A stretch of 64,000 nucleotides of DNA from contig CAKULD010000007.1 of the NCBI GenBank assembly GCA_934667065.1, positions 62,001 to 126,000 of the forward strand. The letters are read 5' to 3'. This stretch comes from an uncultured Collinsella sp. (lineage in GTDB: Bacteria; Actinomycetota; Coriobacteriia; Coriobacteriales; Coriobacteriaceae). Shown in pieces: positions 41,905-52,483 of this stretch; the stretch's first letter is position 1; the number at the start of each line of letters is the position of its first letter. A model generated the notes under the pieces. The model was not told where the DNA came from. It was given only the letters and a program-made list of their open reading frames with translations, and made no database searches. A program made the position numbers and the translations under genes.

Positions 41905-43374
41905 ATGCCCTTTCCAACAACGTTTCTTTGGGGCGGTGCTACTGCCGCCAATCAGGTCGAAGGCGCTTGGGACGAGGACGGTCGTGGCGCCACGATGATG
42001 GATATGACCACCGCGGGTTCACGTACGAAGCCGCGCATGGTCACCTTCCGCATGCCGGACGGTAGCGAGGGCGAGGTGCCCGCGATGCCGGGTAAGCTGC
42101 CTGCCGGCGCCGAGCCCGCCGTCTTGCCCGGGCGCTTTTATCCCAACCACGAGGCTATCGATTTTTACCATCACTATCGGGACGATATCGAGCTAATGGC
42201 GCAGATGGGCTTTAAGCAGTTTCGTATGTCGATCAGCTGGAGCCGCATCTTTCCCCGGGGCATAGAGGACGAGCCCAACCAGGCAGGTCTCGATTATTAC
42301 CGCCGTGTCTTTGAGGAACTTCGGTCGCATGATATCGAGCCCCTGGTGACTATGTGGCATTTTGATACGCCGCTCTATCTCGATCAGAAACTTGGCGGAT
42401 GGAAGAACCGCGAGACCGTTGCATATTTCGACAAGTATGCCCGCGCGATTCTTACCGAATATCGCGGCCTGGTGCGCAACTGGCTCACGTTCAACGAGAT
42501 TAACAACACGATTCAATTTTTGGGAGCCATGGCGCCCGCAACCGATGAAGACTATCAGGATGCCTGCCAGAGCCTGCACCATCAGTTTTTGGCAAGTGCT
42601 CATGCCGTCAAGATGGCGCACGAGATCGATCCCGATTATCGAGTTGGCTGCATGATCTGCGGAATACCGCACTATCCGCTCACGAGTGATCCCAGCGATA
42701 TTCTGCTGGCGATGCGCACGATGGAGCGAGGTACTTTTTATTGCGCGGACGTCCAGTGCAAGGGGGCCTATCCTCGTTTCGCTCGGCGTCTGTGGGCCGA
42801 GCATGACGTTGAGCTGCTTACGAAGCCGGGCGATGCGGCAGAATTGGCCGAGGGCGTGGTGGATTTCTTTACCTGCTCGTACTACAACAGCAACTCGGTG
42901 ACTACTCATACGGGCGGGGAATCTGCCGGGGGCAATATGGTGCTGGGCGCTAAGAACGACTATCTGGAGTATTCCGATTGGGGCTGGGCGCTCGATCCAA
43001 AGGGCCTGCGTTACTACCTCGAGGTTGTCGATGACCGCTACGGCCTGCCGATTATGGTGGTCGAGAACGGCTTGGGCGCCGCAGACGAGGTGGCCCAGGA
43101 CGGTGGCATACACGATGGCTACCGCATCGATTATCTCCGTGCGCATATCCGCGAGATGGAGCATGCGATCGACGAGGGCGTCAACCTTATCGGCTATACC
43201 ACCTGGGGGTGCATCGACCTGGTGTCTGCGGGCACGGGGGAGATGCGCAAGCGTTATGGGTTTGTCTATGTCGATCGCGATGATGAGGGCAAGGGCACGC
43301 TCAAGCGCATCAAGAAGGACAGTTTTGATTGGTATCGAAAAGTGATTGAGAGCAATGGCCGTGATTGCTCCTAG
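41905..43374 (+). CDS. Glycoside hydrolase family 1, (6-phospho-)beta-glucosidase
   Basis: 489 residues, ATG 41905 with AAGGATC upstream. GH1 blocks: FLWGGATAANQVEGAWDEDG at the N-terminus, acid/base Glu in NWLTFNEINN (~198) and nucleophile Glu in PIMVVENGLGAADEV (~387). The Ser/Lys/Tyr phosphate-binding segment typical of 6-phospho enzymes seems present near the C-terminus (RYGFVYVDRDDEGKGTLKRI KKDSFDWY). It would cleave the phosphorylated beta-glucoside delivered by the PTS. An insert of ~30 residues near residues 35-70 lengthens the N-terminal loop compared with BglA. Confidence 0.9.
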   Translation: MPFPTTFLWGGATAANQVEGAWDEDGRGATMMDMTTAGSRTKPRMVTFRMPDGSEGEVPAMPGKLPAGAEPAVLPGRFYPNHEAIDFYHHYRDDIELMAQMGFKQFRMSISWSRIFPRGIEDEPNQAGLDYYRRVFEELRSHDIEPLVTMWHFDTPLYLDQKLGGWKNRETVAYFDKYARAILTEYRGLVRNWLTFNEINNTIQFLGAMAPATDEDYQDACQSLHHQFLASAHAVKMAHEIDPDYRVGCMICGIPHYPLTSDPSDILLAMRTMERGTFYCADVQCKGAYPRFARRLWAEHDVELLTKPGDAAELAEGVVDFFTCSYYNSNSVTTHTGGESAGGNMVLGAKNDYLEYSDWGWALDPKGLRYYLEVVDDRYGLPIMVVENGLGAADEVAQDGGIHDGYRIDYLRAHIREMEHAIDEGVNLIGYTTWGCIDLVSAGTGEMRKRYGFVYVDRDDEGKGTLKRIKKDSFDWYRKVIESNGRDCS

Positions 43375-43415
43375 GGCCGGCTTTCGAACCCAGCTGTTTA
43401 TGGAAGGAGCTTCGT

Positions 43416-44900
43416 ATGCCTAAGTACTACGTTGGAATCGATCTGGGCACCTCGGCTGTCAAGATCCTGCTTGTCTCCCGGACGGGCGAAATCGCCGCGA
43501 CGGTGTCGAAGTCGTATGCCGTAGATTATCCCCATCCGGGTTGGAGTGAACAGAACCCGCAGGTATGGTGGGATGCTGTCGTCGATGGTGTCCGCGAGCT
43601 TGTGGAAGGCGTCGATCCCGCCGAGATCAAGGGCATCGCTTGCGGGGGTCAGATGCACGGGTTGGTGGTGCTTGACTCTGCCGGTGATGTGATTCGACCC
43701 TGCATACTGTGGAATGACGGACGCACGCAGGAACAAGCGGACTATCTCAACGCAAAGATCGGTCGCGACCGACTGGTCGAATTGACCGGGAACATCGCGT
43801 TTGCCGGGTTTACGGCGCCCAAGCTGCTTTGGATGCGCGAGCACGAGCCCGAGCTGTTCGCCCGTATCGCCCATATCATGCTCCCAAAGGATTATCTGGT
43901 GTATCGGATGACGGGCGAGTTTGTTACCGACTATACCGATGCATCGGGAACGCTGCTGCTAGATGTTCAACATCGCGGGTGGAGCAGCGAGATGGTCGAT
44001 ATATGCGGTGTCGAGCGCACGTGGCTGCCGACGCTTCTGGACAGTGCCGAAAAAGCCGGCGCGCTTCAATCCGAGGCCGCGGCGGAGCTCGGTATCATGG
44101 CCGGCACCACGGTGGCGGCGGGTGCCGGTGACAACGCCGCGGCCGCTATAGGCTGCGGAGCGGTCAACGCCGGTGCCTGCAACATCAGTCTGGGAACATC
44201 GGGCACCGTCTTTATCCCCAGCTCATCGCATGCGGTCGATCCGAGCGCGACGCTGCATGCGTTCGACTATATCGAGGGGCGCTTTAACCTTATGGGGTGC
44301 GTCCTTTCCGCCGCGAGCTGTACGGGGTGGTTTGTGGGCGACGTGCTTCGGTCGGATGACATCGATGCCGAGGAGGCGGGGATAGACCCCTCCCTTGCAG
44401 ACGGAGACTTGCCGTACTTCCTGCCATATCTTATGGGGGAGCGCAGCCCGCATAACGATGCGAACGCGCGCGCTTCGTTTGTGGGCATGCGTGCGGATTC
44501 AAAGCGCTCCGATTTGGTGCGGGCTGTGCGCGAGGGCGTGGCATTTGCCATGCGTGACTGCATCGAGGCATCGCGCGCCCTGGGTACCGATGTTCGGCGT
44601 GCCACGCTTTGCGGCGGCGGCGCGAGAAGCGCGCTTATGCGCCAGATGCTCGCCAATGTGCTCGGCGTGCAGCTCGATCTGCCGACAACCGAGCAGGGGC
44701 CCGGCTACGGCGCGGCAATGCTCGCCATGGTGGCAAATGGCGACGCGCCGGATATCGACGAATGCTCGCGGGGCATCGTGAGCATCCGCGAGACCGTCTC
44801 GCCCGATGCCAATGCCGTTGCGGCATATGAGCGGCGCTATCGAACATGGCGCCGGCTCTATCCGGCGCTCAAGCCTGTTTTCGATCAGATGGCGGGGTAG
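43416..44900 (+). CDS. xylB: FGGY-family carbohydrate kinase, xylulokinase-like
   Basis: 494 residues from ATG 43416 (GGAAGGAGC 6 bp upstream). GIDLGTSAVKILLVSRTGEI is the N-terminal phosphate loop. GIACGGQMHGLVVLDSAGDV with ILWNDGRTQEQ is the xylulokinase substrate region (the QMHG motif). GAGDNAAAAIGCGAV holds the catalytic Asp (~239), and RRATLCGGGARSALMRQMLA is the FGGY adenine site. All match XylB, which phosphorylates D-xylulose to the 5-phosphate. It partners with the isomerase two genes downstream. The gene symbol is by family; the true ketopentose could differ. Confidence 0.85.
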   Translation: MPKYYVGIDLGTSAVKILLVSRTGEIAATVSKSYAVDYPHPGWSEQNPQVWWDAVVDGVRELVEGVDPAEIKGIACGGQMHGLVVLDSAGDVIRPCILWNDGRTQEQADYLNAKIGRDRLVELTGNIAFAGFTAPKLLWMREHEPELFARIAHIMLPKDYLVYRMTGEFVTDYTDASGTLLLDVQHRGWSSEMVDICGVERTWLPTLLDSAEKAGALQSEAAAELGIMAGTTVAAGAGDNAAAAIGCGAVNAGACNISLGTSGTVFIPSSSHAVDPSATLHAFDYIEGRFNLMGCVLSAASCTGWFVGDVLRSDDIDAEEAGIDPSLADGDLPYFLPYLMGERSPHNDANARASFVGMRADSKRSDLVRAVREGVAFAMRDCIEASRALGTDVRRATLCGGGARSALMRQMLANVLGVQLDLPTTEQGPGYGAAMLAMVANGDAPDIDECSRGIVSIRETVSPDANAVAAYERRYRTWRRLYPALKPVFDQMAG

Positions 44901-44903
44901 GGC

Positions 44904-45572
44904 ATGCTGCAACTCGGAATCAAAAGCGTTACGGACGATTCGTTTGCCGCATACGGTCGGGTTTGGCATGATGCGGGGCCGCGCTTCATGAGCGTGACCG
45001 AAGCGCTCGAGCGCCGGTGCCCATTGCCCGATGGAACCGACTATGTTGCGTCGGAACCTGAACTCGAGAACGCCGAGGGCGCCGATGCGCTCAAGCGGTT
45101 TTTATTTGGTGGCTCGAGGGCTCAGCTTGGCTGGTGTAACGGTCACAATACGAGGCTCAACTGTCTCGAGTATCACCGTTCGAGTGAGTTTAATCTCGGC
45201 AGCCGTGACTTCATCTTGCTGCTTGCCCGCTTGCAGGACCTTGATGGCGGCGCACTCGATTCGAGCGATGTGGTCGCGTATCGGGTTCCGGCGGGCCTAC
45301 TCGTCGAGATTTATTCAACGACCCTGCACTATGCTCCGTGCCAAGTTGACGAGCGGGGCTTTAAGGTCATGATCGCGTTACCGGAAGGCACCAATGCCCC
45401 GCGCGCCGAAGACGGTGCGAGCACGGAAATATGCGGAGACGCCGCACTGCTGTGGGCCACGGATAAATGGCTCATCGCGCATTCCGCAAGCGACGAGGCT
45501 GCTGCCGGTGCGTACGTGGGTATCACCGGGCCAAATATCGACATTGCGAATTGCTTAGATACCCGTCATTAG
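44904..45572 (+). CDS. DUF4867-family protein
   Basis: 222 residues, starting 3 bp after the kinase stop. The family is uncharacterised. GWCNGHNTRLNCLEYHRSSE FNLGSRDFILLLA and VEIYSTTLHYAPCQV look like a cupin-type beta-barrel with His, Glu and His metal-ligand candidates. I recall it next to FGGY kinases and fucose/arabinose-type isomerases in other genomes, which is the arrangement here. A sugar mutarotase, isomerase or lyase-like accessory role is inference. Confidence 0.75.
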   Translation: MLQLGIKSVTDDSFAAYGRVWHDAGPRFMSVTEALERRCPLPDGTDYVASEPELENAEGADALKRFLFGGSRAQLGWCNGHNTRLNCLEYHRSSEFNLGSRDFILLLARLQDLDGGALDSSDVVAYRVPAGLLVEIYSTTLHYAPCQVDERGFKVMIALPEGTNAPRAEDGASTEICGDAALLWATDKWLIAHSASDEAAAGAYVGITGPNIDIANCLDTRH

Positions 45573-45595
45573 GCGTATGGATACAAAGGAGAGAA

Positions 45596-47095
<1,500 letters not shown>

Positions 47096-47147
47096 ACAGC
47101 CGGTGAGACTACTGCCGCCAGGCGCGATATCGATAGACGATTGATGC

Positions 47148-47181
47148 AAAAACCCGCCCGGATAATTCCGGGCGGGTTTTT
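47148..47181. terminator. Bidirectional terminator between convergent operons
   Basis: AAAAACCCGCCCGG (47148-47161), ATAATT, and the exact complement (47168-47181): a perfect 14-bp stem with A- and T-tracts on either side. It ends the isomerase operon (plus) and the MFS/SDR operon (minus). Confidence 0.92.
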
Positions 47182-47223
47182 GTGTTTGAATGCGAGGTTG
47201 CTATTTTGATACGTTGCCGGACC

Positions 47224-48618
47224 CTATTGATTCTTGCGCACGCAAAAGACGATGAGAGCGCAGCCAAAGGCGATGGCAGCGAACACAGCAGTGAGCATAA
47301 AGGCGCTGGTTGTTCCTGTGGTAGTGGCGGCTATGAGATGTTTTGGGTCCGATAGCTGCTGCGATGCGACGACAGTCGAGACGAGTGTGGTCCCGATGGC
47401 CCCCGATAGCTGTTGGAGCGTGTTGATGATGGCGTTGCCGTCGGCTTTTTGCTCGGGATTGAGATGTGCCAGACCGTTGGACATATTCGTCCCCATGCAG
47501 TTGCCCTGACCAAAGGCAAAGATCATGTACAAGGCGGTTGCCAGGGTGGGGGTCAGGCTGGGGCAATATAGCGCGAACAGCACGGTGGCGAGCAAGACAC
47601 ATGCGCTGCCCCCAATGATGGGCGGCATGGCGCCAACTCGGTCGAGAACGGCGCCGCTTGCCAACGAAAGCACGGCGCCGAGCAGGCAGCCGGGCACAAA
47701 AAGCAGGCCGGCGGCAAACGCGTCCATGCCCATGACGATTTGTGCGTGGTTGGGCAGCAAAAAGCCGATTCCCAAACAAGCAAGCTGGATGAGCACGATG
47801 CTCAGGGTCGAGAGCGCAAAGATCGGGTTTGCAAGAACTGCGACGCGCAGCGGAGGCTCCGATGCCCTGAGCGAATGACGACAAAATAACGTGAGGGCGA
47901 CAGCGCTCAGACAAAACAGTCCTATTGTCGAGGGTGCAAGCCATCCCTGGTGAGAGGCGCCAGAGCCAGCGAAGATGAACGCGCTGAAGGCAAGCGAGAT
48001 AAGGGCGATCCCAAGGGGGTCAAATTGTGGCCGTTCGAGTTCTGAGGACTGGCGTATCGTGGCAGCACCCAAGAGGAGCGCAACGGTGACGAGGGGAACG
48101 AGGCACCAAAAGACCGCACGCCAACCGACTGTCGAGATGAGGTAGCCGCCAAAGGAGGGGCCGATCGCGGGCGCGATGGCGGTGATGAGGTTGCCAACGC
48201 CCATCATCGTACCCAGCAGGCTTTGGGGCGCTTGGTCCAGAATGATGTTGAACATAAGCGGAAGCGCGATGCCCGTGCCCACGCCCTGGATAAGTCTTCC
48301 TCCCAATAGGACGGCGAAAGACGGGGCAAGCGCCGACAAGAGCGTTCCCGCCAAAAAGGTGCACGCAGAGAAAATAAAGAGGCTCTTGAGCTTAAACGTT
48401 CGCTTAAAGAAGGACGACAGAGGGATCATAAGCGAAAGAACAAGCAGATAACCGGTGGTAATCCATTGAACGGTCGATGTCCCTACGGAAAACTCTGCCA
48501 TAAGAGTGGGAAAGGTGACGTTCATGGACGTTTCCACCACGACGCCCGAAAATGACATGATGCCGCAGGCTACAACCGAGGTGACGAGACGCGCGTCGAA
48601 GGTGCGATTGAATTCCAA
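47224..48618 (-). CDS. MFS multidrug exporter, DHA2 (EmrB/QacA-like)
   Basis: 464 residues with 14 hydrophobic segments. Motif C of antiporters (GGRLIQGVGTGIALPL, then GPSFGGYLISTVGWRAVFWC LVPL) and the DHA2-type start (VVVETSMNVTFPTLMAEFSV GTSTVQWITTGYLL) are clear. Export of drugs, bile-type amphiphiles or metabolites with proton antiport is expected. The start is 10 bp after the SDR stop, so the two are co-transcribed, and a LysR gene precedes them on the same strand. Confidence 0.88.
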   Translation of the reverse strand: MEFNRTFDARLVTSVVACGIMSFSGVVVETSMNVTFPTLMAEFSVGTSTVQWITTGYLLVLSLMIPLSSFFKRTFKLKSLFIFSACTFLAGTLLSALAPSFAVLLGGRLIQGVGTGIALPLMFNIILDQAPQSLLGTMMGVGNLITAIAPAIGPSFGGYLISTVGWRAVFWCLVPLVTVALLLGAATIRQSSELERPQFDPLGIALISLAFSAFIFAGSGASHQGWLAPSTIGLFCLSAVALTLFCRHSLRASEPPLRVAVLANPIFALSTLSIVLIQLACLGIGFLLPNHAQIVMGMDAFAAGLLFVPGCLLGAVLSLASGAVLDRVGAMPPIIGGSACVLLATVLFALYCPSLTPTLATALYMIFAFGQGNCMGTNMSNGLAHLNPEQKADGNAIINTLQQLSGAIGTTLVSTVVASQQLSDPKHLIAATTTGTTSAFMLTAVFAAIAFGCALIVFCVRKNQ

Positions 48619-48628
48619 TGTGACCCTC

Positions 48629-49411
48629 CTAGGCGATGTGCATGCCGCCGTCGACCGATATGCGCTGACCGGTCGTGTGGCCGCTCAGGTCCGAGCACAG
48701 CCAGACGACAGCGCGGGAGATGTCCTGCGGTTGGGCTAGCTTGTGGAGCGGGATGACGTGTTCCTCGAGTGCCTTATCTTGGCCGGGGTCGGTTGCCAGG
48801 GTGTTTGCCATGAGCGTGGTGTTGTCGCAGGGACCGGGTGCCACGACGTTGACGCGAATGCCGCTGCTTGCTGACTCGAGGGCTGCGAGCTCGGTGAGCG
48901 CGATGACACCGGCCTTGCTGGGGCCATAGGCTCCGAAATTGGGGGCCATGCGAACGCCACCGATCGATGCCGCGTTGACGATGGAGCCGCCGCCTTGACG
49001 CTTCATTTGAATCAGTTCGTGTTTGAGGCAAAGGAAGGTGCCCGTGAGATTTACATCGCAGATTTTTCTCCACGTGGAGCTATCGGTTTCGGTGAGTGCT
49101 CCATAGGGAATGCGTACGCCGTCGGGTCCGATGCCCGCATTGTTAAATGCGCAGTCGAGCGAGCCGAAGCGCTTGACAATGCTTGCAATGGTATTGGCTA
49201 CCTGGGTCTCGTCGGAGATATCACATGCGAAGGCCTCGGACATACCTCCGTTAGCGTTGATTTCAAGGGACGTGGCGCGTGCCGCATCGATATTCATGTC
49301 GACGACCGCGACGTTGGCTCCCAGAGAGCCAAAATCTTTTGCGGTGACGGCTCCTATGCCTGCCCCCGCTCCGGTTACCATCACGGTTTTACCGGTAAAG
49401 CTGATATTCAT
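48629..49411 (-). CDS. Short-chain dehydrogenase/reductase, co-transcribed with MFS exporter
   Basis: 260 residues. Cofactor motif TGAGAGIG (~13), Asp after strand 2 (VAVVDMNIDA; NAD preference), NNAGIG, catalytic NAASIGG Ser and YGPSK, and the C-terminal SVDGGMHIA. Classical SDR of glucose/sterol-dehydrogenase type. Hydroxysteroid dehydrogenases of gut actinobacteria have the same layout, but nothing in the sequence proves that substrate. Pairing with an exporter suggests reduction or oxidation of a compound before efflux. Confidence 0.85.
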   Translation of the reverse strand: MNISFTGKTVMVTGAGAGIGAVTAKDFGSLGANVAVVDMNIDAARATSLEINANGGMSEAFACDISDETQVANTIASIVKRFGSLDCAFNNAGIGPDGVRIPYGALTETDSSTWRKICDVNLTGTFLCLKHELIQMKRQGGGSIVNAASIGGVRMAPNFGAYGPSKAGVIALTELAALESASSGIRVNVVAPGPCDNTTLMANTLATDPGQDKALEEHVIPLHKLAQPQDISRAVVWLCSDLSGHTTGQRISVDGGMHIA

Positions 49412-49498
49412 GACGCTCCTCTCTTTGGAATGGTGCCCGTTTGGGCCTTACCGATACCGTATCGGCTAGAGGGGCGGGTGAGTCATGCGCTTTATTGC

Positions 49499-50431
49499 CT
49501 AATCTATATCCGAACGGTTATAGATTTTGTTGATGATTTCGGTATCAGACCGAAGAAGCGTCGCGCGTGCGTATTCCACAAAAGTTGACGCTGCGTTGCT
49601 AAGGGGACGTTTTGAGGAGTAGGCAAATCCAAGATGAGCCTTCGGTATGGTTGCCTCTGGCCCGGCAAGTGGCAGGCAAGCGATTTGGCCTGCAAATCGA
49701 GAGTCTTGGATTCTTTGGGCCTGGGGGAGTGGCATGAGTGCGACGGAGTCTGTCGATACCATAAGGGCGCAGATGCTTGCAAAATCCTCAACAAGGCCTG
49801 TGATGCGGGGCGTAAACCCGGCGATGGCACAGCAGCGCTCAAGCTCATTTCGGCTCATGCGGCTTGTATCGCAAATAAAAGAGGCTTCGGCGAGTTGGGA
49901 AAGTTCGAGATGTTCATAGCGAGCCCAGCGACTTGCCGCGCTGCAGTACAGGGCATACGGCGCTCCGTCTACCGAGACGCACATGACATCCCGTGCATTG
50001 ATGATGTCGGCAGAGATAAGAATGTCGATCGAACCGCTTTGGATAAGTTCGATTGCGGAGCCTTCATTGACGGTTCGCTGGTCAATGGCCACGTCGGGAC
50101 GAGCGTGGATGAAGCCGGGGAGCAATTCGGTCAACAGCCCTTCGACGGTGCAGCCCAGGATAAGCGCATTTTCGGGGCGTTCGAGCAGCGATGACAGTCC
50201 CCGGTCGAGTTCGCAAAGAGCCCGGCGCGCATGGGGTAAGAAGGCCGCACCTGCCTCGGTGAGCTCGCACCCTTTGCGTCCTCGCTCAAAAAGCGAGACG
50301 CCGAGCTCGCGCTCAAGGCGGGCAATTGACCTCGAAAGGCTTGGCTGTGAGACGAATAGGGATGAGGCGGCGGCCGAGATGGTGTGCGAGTCGGCTACCT
50401 TGACAAAGGCCCGCAGCTGTTCGACGTTCAT
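49499..50431 (-). CDS. LysR-family regulator upstream of the SDR-MFS pair
   Basis: 310 residues from ATG 50431 (MNVEQLRAFVKVADSHTISA AASSLFVSQPSLSRSIARLE). A classic LysR N-terminus, then an effector domain with ALILGCTVEGLLTELLPGFI. It is transcribed in the same direction as the SDR and MFS genes, with an 87-bp gap, rather than divergently. It may be first in their operon or independently transcribed. Confidence 0.83.
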   Translation of the reverse strand: MNVEQLRAFVKVADSHTISAAASSLFVSQPSLSRSIARLERELGVSLFERGRKGCELTEAGAAFLPHARRALCELDRGLSSLLERPENALILGCTVEGLLTELLPGFIHARPDVAIDQRTVNEGSAIELIQSGSIDILISADIINARDVMCVSVDGAPYALYCSAASRWARYEHLELSQLAEASFICDTSRMSRNELERCCAIAGFTPRITGLVEDFASICALMVSTDSVALMPLPQAQRIQDSRFAGQIACLPLAGPEATIPKAHLGFAYSSKRPLSNAASTFVEYARATLLRSDTEIINKIYNRSDID

Positions 50432-50507
50432 GGTCTCCTCGATGGTTCGTCGGTCTGGTGGCATATTTGGGGAAGACGGCCTTGCATTATTGTTTGGGGC
50501 GCTGGAA

Positions 50508-50554
50508 ATGCAGAAGGGCCTCGGGGTCCTATGGGACGCGAGGCCCTTCTGCAT
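50508..50554. terminator. Hairpin terminator after the second ABC operon
   Basis: A perfect 16-bp stem ATGCAGAAGGGCCTCG (50508-50523) and complement (50539-50554), 10 bp from the ABC exporter stop. T-runs are weak on the minus strand. It also lies 77 bp upstream of the LysR start. Confidence 0.7.
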
Positions 50555-50563
50555 CCTCGGGGC

Positions 50564-52483
50564 CTACTCTAGCTCAAACGCTCCGGTATAGAGCTGGTAG
50601 TAGTAGCCGCGCTTGGCGATGAGCTCATCGTGGTTGCCGCGCTCGATGATGCGGCCGTGGTCCAGGCAGATGATTGCATCGGAGTTGCGCACGGTGCTCA
50701 GGCGGTGCGCGATGACAAACGTCGTGCGACCCTCCATGAGCTTGTCCATGCCAGCCTGAACGATAGCTTCGGTGCGGGTGTCGATGGAGCTTGTGGCCTC
50801 GTCCAGAATCATCGCCGGCGGATCGGCGACAGCGGCGCGCGCGATCGAGATCAGCTGGCGCTGGCCCTGCGACAGCTGCGCGCCGTTGCCGGTGAGCATG
50901 GTGTCGTAGCCGTCGGGCAGGCGGGTGATAAAGTCATCCGCGCCCGCGAGCTTGGCTGCCGCGATGCACTCCTCGTCAGTCGCGCTCAGGTTGCCGTAGC
51001 GGATGTTGTCCATCACGGTGCCGGTGAACAGGTTCACGTCCTGCAGCACCACGCCCAGCGAACGGCGCAGGTCGGCCTTGTGAATCTTGTTGACGTTGAT
51101 GCCGTCGTAGCGGATCTTGCCGTCGGCGATGTCGTAAAAGCGGTTGATGAGGTTGGTGATGGTCGTCTTACCGGCACCGGTGGCACCGACAAATGCGACC
51201 TTCTGGCCCGGCTTGGCGTACACGGACACACCGTGCAGCACCTCGTGGTCGGGCGTGTAGCCAAAGTCCACGTTGTCCATGACCAGGTCGCCACGCAGCG
51301 GCACGTACTCGATCTCGCCAGTTGCGCGGTGCGGGTGTTTCCAGGCCCACATGCCGGTGTGGTGGTCGGCCTCCTCGAGCTCCCAGGTATCGGGGTTTAC
51401 CTGCGCGTTGACGAGCGTCACGTAGCCCTCGTCTGCCTCGGGCTCTTCGTCGAGCAGCTCAAAGATACGCTCGGTGCCGGCAAGGCCCATGACCACGGCG
51501 TTGATCTGCATCGAGATTTGGCCGATCTGGCCGCAGAACTGCTTGGTCATGTTGAGGAACGGTACCACCACGGCGATCGAGAGCGGCAGGCCCGAGATGC
51601 TCAGGTTGGGCACGCCCAACGCCAGGAAGATACCGCCTGCCAGCGCGACCAGCACGTAGAGTAAGTCGCCCAGGTTCCCGAGGATCGGCATGAGGATGTT
51701 GGCGTACATGTTGGCCTTCTGCGAGACCTCGAAGAGCTTCTCGTTGCGCTCGTCAAAGTCGGCCTCGGCAGCGGCCTCGTGGCAGAACGCCTTGACGACC
51801 TTCTGGCCGTTCATGACTTCCTCGATATGGCCCTCGACCACGCCGAGCTCGGCCTGCTGCGCGATAAAGAAGCGCGCGGAGTTGGAGCCGAGCAGCTTGG
51901 TCATAAAGGTCATAAAGGCGACGCCGGCAATGATGACCAGGCACATCCACGCGCTGTAGTACAGCATGATGAAGAACACGGTGACGATGACGATGATCGT
52001 CATGAGCAGGTTGGGCAGCGACTGGCTGATCATCTGGCGCAGCGTGTCGATGTCGTTGGTGTAGTGGCTCATGATGTCGCCGCGCTGGTGTGTGTCGAAG
52101 TAACGGATCGGCAGGTCCTGCATGCGGTTGAACATCTTCTCGCGCAGCTTCTCGAGCGAGCCCTGCGTGATGACGGCCATGGCGCGGTTCCAGAAGAGCG
52201 ACGAGGCGACGCCCACGGCATAGATGCAGCCGAGGGTGGTCACAAGCTTCAAGATCTTGGGCTGCGCGGCCGTCCAGTCGCCCGACTGCCACGATTCGCT
52301 AATGACCTGCAGCGCGCTCTGGAGAAACGTCGCGCCGATGGAGTTGATGACGGCGCAGAGCACCACGCCGGCGACGACGAGGGGCAAAAGCACGGGGTAG
52401 AAGCCAAAGAGCATCTTGATGAGGCGCGTCATGGTGCCGCCCTTGCGGTTGCGTGCGCGCTCGGCGGTAGCGGCCTTACTCAT
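50564..52483 (-). CDS. ABC exporter half-transporter, catalytic-site subunit (MarR operon)
   Basis: 639 residues from ATG 52483 (MSKAATAERARNRKGGTMTR), with GGAGG upstream inside the previous gene; the two genes overlap by 8 bp. Six membrane helices (~20-330) and a nucleotide-binding domain with Walker A GATGAGKTT, signature LSQGQRQL and Walker B MILDEATSSID with the catalytic Glu. A ~40-residue insertion between the two domains (VTLVNAQVNPDTWELEEADH HTGMWAWKHPH) is unusual and carries His and Trp residues. Partner of the degenerate subunit upstream; drug-efflux type (LmrCD/BmrCD-like). Confidence 0.9.
   Translation of the reverse strand: MSKAATAERARNRKGGTMTRLIKMLFGFYPVLLPLVVAGVVLCAVINSIGATFLQSALQVISESWQSGDWTAAQPKILKLVTTLGCIYAVGVASSLFWNRAMAVITQGSLEKLREKMFNRMQDLPIRYFDTHQRGDIMSHYTNDIDTLRQMISQSLPNLLMTIIVIVTVFFIMLYYSAWMCLVIIAGVAFMTFMTKLLGSNSARFFIAQQAELGVVEGHIEEVMNGQKVVKAFCHEAAAEADFDERNEKLFEVSQKANMYANILMPILGNLGDLLYVLVALAGGIFLALGVPNLSISGLPLSIAVVVPFLNMTKQFCGQIGQISMQINAVVMGLAGTERIFELLDEEPEADEGYVTLVNAQVNPDTWELEEADHHTGMWAWKHPHRATGEIEYVPLRGDLVMDNVDFGYTPDHEVLHGVSVYAKPGQKVAFVGATGAGKTTITNLINRFYDIADGKIRYDGINVNKIHKADLRRSLGVVLQDVNLFTGTVMDNIRYGNLSATDEECIAAAKLAGADDFITRLPDGYDTMLTGNGAQLSQGQRQLISIARAAVADPPAMILDEATSSIDTRTEAIVQAGMDKLMEGRTTFVIAHRLSTVRNSDAIICLDHGRIIERGNHDELIAKRGYYYQLYTGAFELE

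Noticed and set aside
48629..49411. Assignment of the SDR as a bile-acid hydroxysteroid dehydrogenase
   Set aside because: Plausible for the suspected genus, but classical SDR motifs do not define the substrate and no distinguishing residues could be checked by eye.
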